Translations under genes and position numbers: made by a program
Assembly: GCA_035527995.1 (NCBI GenBank)
Contig: DATKZJ010000011.1
Location: 1 to 5,619, forward strand
DNA: 5,619 bases
Direction: 5' to 3'
From: JAFGTF01 sp035527995
GTDB taxonomy: Bacteria; Spirochaetota; B62-G9; DRHN01
In this document: positions 5,361 through 5,619 of the stretch, in pieces
How the letters are laid out: every line of letters begins with the position of its first letter
Numbering within the stretch: position 1 is the stretch's first letter
The notes under the pieces: generated by a model
What the model was told of the DNA's origin: nothing
Database searches by the model: none
The model's input: only the letters and a program-made list of their open reading frames with translations

Positions 5361-5619
5361 TTACAGTCCTGTCATCCGCAGCCCTATCTCCTCCTCCTTT
5401 TCGACAAAAGGCTGCTCGAAGATCGTGAGTTTCCCCTGAAAGATAACGCCGATCCGGTCTGAGAGCGCGAAAACCTCCCCGAGATCTCCAGACACGAGAA
5501 GGATACCCGCGTTCTTCCTCTGCTCGAGGAGAAACCTCCACACATACTCGATGGAGCCGACGTCCAGGCCGTGGGTAGGCTGCTCCGCGATGAGGAGCTT
5601 TGTGTTCCGCGAAAGCTCC
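5361..5619 (-). CDS. Nucleoside/sugar ABC importer ATPase, C-terminal end (cut by window edge)
   Basis: C-terminal 85 codons of the second ATPase half of a double-domain importer ATPase of the NupO/RbsA kind, which powers uptake with BmpA-type lipoproteins and two permeases at the inner face of the membrane. The gene enters from the right edge and stops at TAA (5361-5363). Visible residues 8-21 are the Walker B/D-loop region LLIAEQPTHGLDVG, then SIEYV, the switch region LLVSGDLGEVFALSDRI (40-56) and VIFQGKL (58-64). GLDVG followed by IEY favours the nucleoside group over ribose RbsA. The usual Walker B DE reads EQ, and Ser replaces the switch histidine. Second halves of this family are commonly degenerate in this way, so it is not a defect. 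No permease follows within 650 bases. Confidence 0.85.
   Translation of the reverse strand, partial: ELSRNTKLLIAEQPTHGLDVGSIEYVWRFLLEQRKNAGILLVSGDLGEVFALSDRIGVIFQGKLTIFEQPFVEKEEEIGLRMTGL

Overview
The window looks like chromosome from an anaerobic bacterium of middling GC content. It holds an oxygen-sensitive glycyl radical enzyme, a flavin oxidoreductase resembling dihydroorotate dehydrogenase, the start of a bacterial-type aspartyl-tRNA synthetase and the end of a nucleoside-type ABC ATPase. Spirochaetes and other fermentative anaerobes carry such a mix, but nothing here fixes the phylum. There is no phage gene, transposase, CRISPR array, rRNA or convincing tRNA.

Layout from left to right. 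Bases 1-497 (minus) are the first 165 codons of aspS, with a TTG start, a good ribosome site and a near-consensus promoter at 534-562. Bases 498-946 hold no gene I can support: AT-rich DNA, the aspS promoter, and the 3' trailer and terminator (724-759) of the next gene. Bases 947-3307 (minus) encode a complete 786-residue glycyl radical enzyme. Its active-site pattern matches trans-4-hydroxy-L-proline dehydratase (HypD). Bases 3308-3648 are a divergent control region unusually rich in repeats. It holds a perfect palindrome inside the hypD promoter spacer, an 11-bp direct repeat exactly 50 bp apart, a 12-bp tandem duplication over the hypD ribosome site, and further inverted repeats. Bases 3649-4629 (plus) encode a 326-residue FMN oxidoreductase of the dihydroorotate dehydrogenase-like family that lacks the classical catalytic cysteine; a strong terminator follows (4669-4705). 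Bases 4706-5360 hold no recognisable gene, only inverted repeats and one short open frame. Bases 5361-5619 (minus) are the last 85 codons of a nucleoside/sugar ABC importer ATPase.

How it works together: HypD would dehydrate hydroxyproline to pyrroline-5-carboxylate, which ProC reduces to proline. The radical-SAM activase and ProC are both absent from the window, and hypD appears to be transcribed alone, so activation must come from elsewhere in the genome. The divergent flavoprotein shares the control region but has no proven link to hydroxyproline. AspS and the ABC ATPase appear to be independent units.
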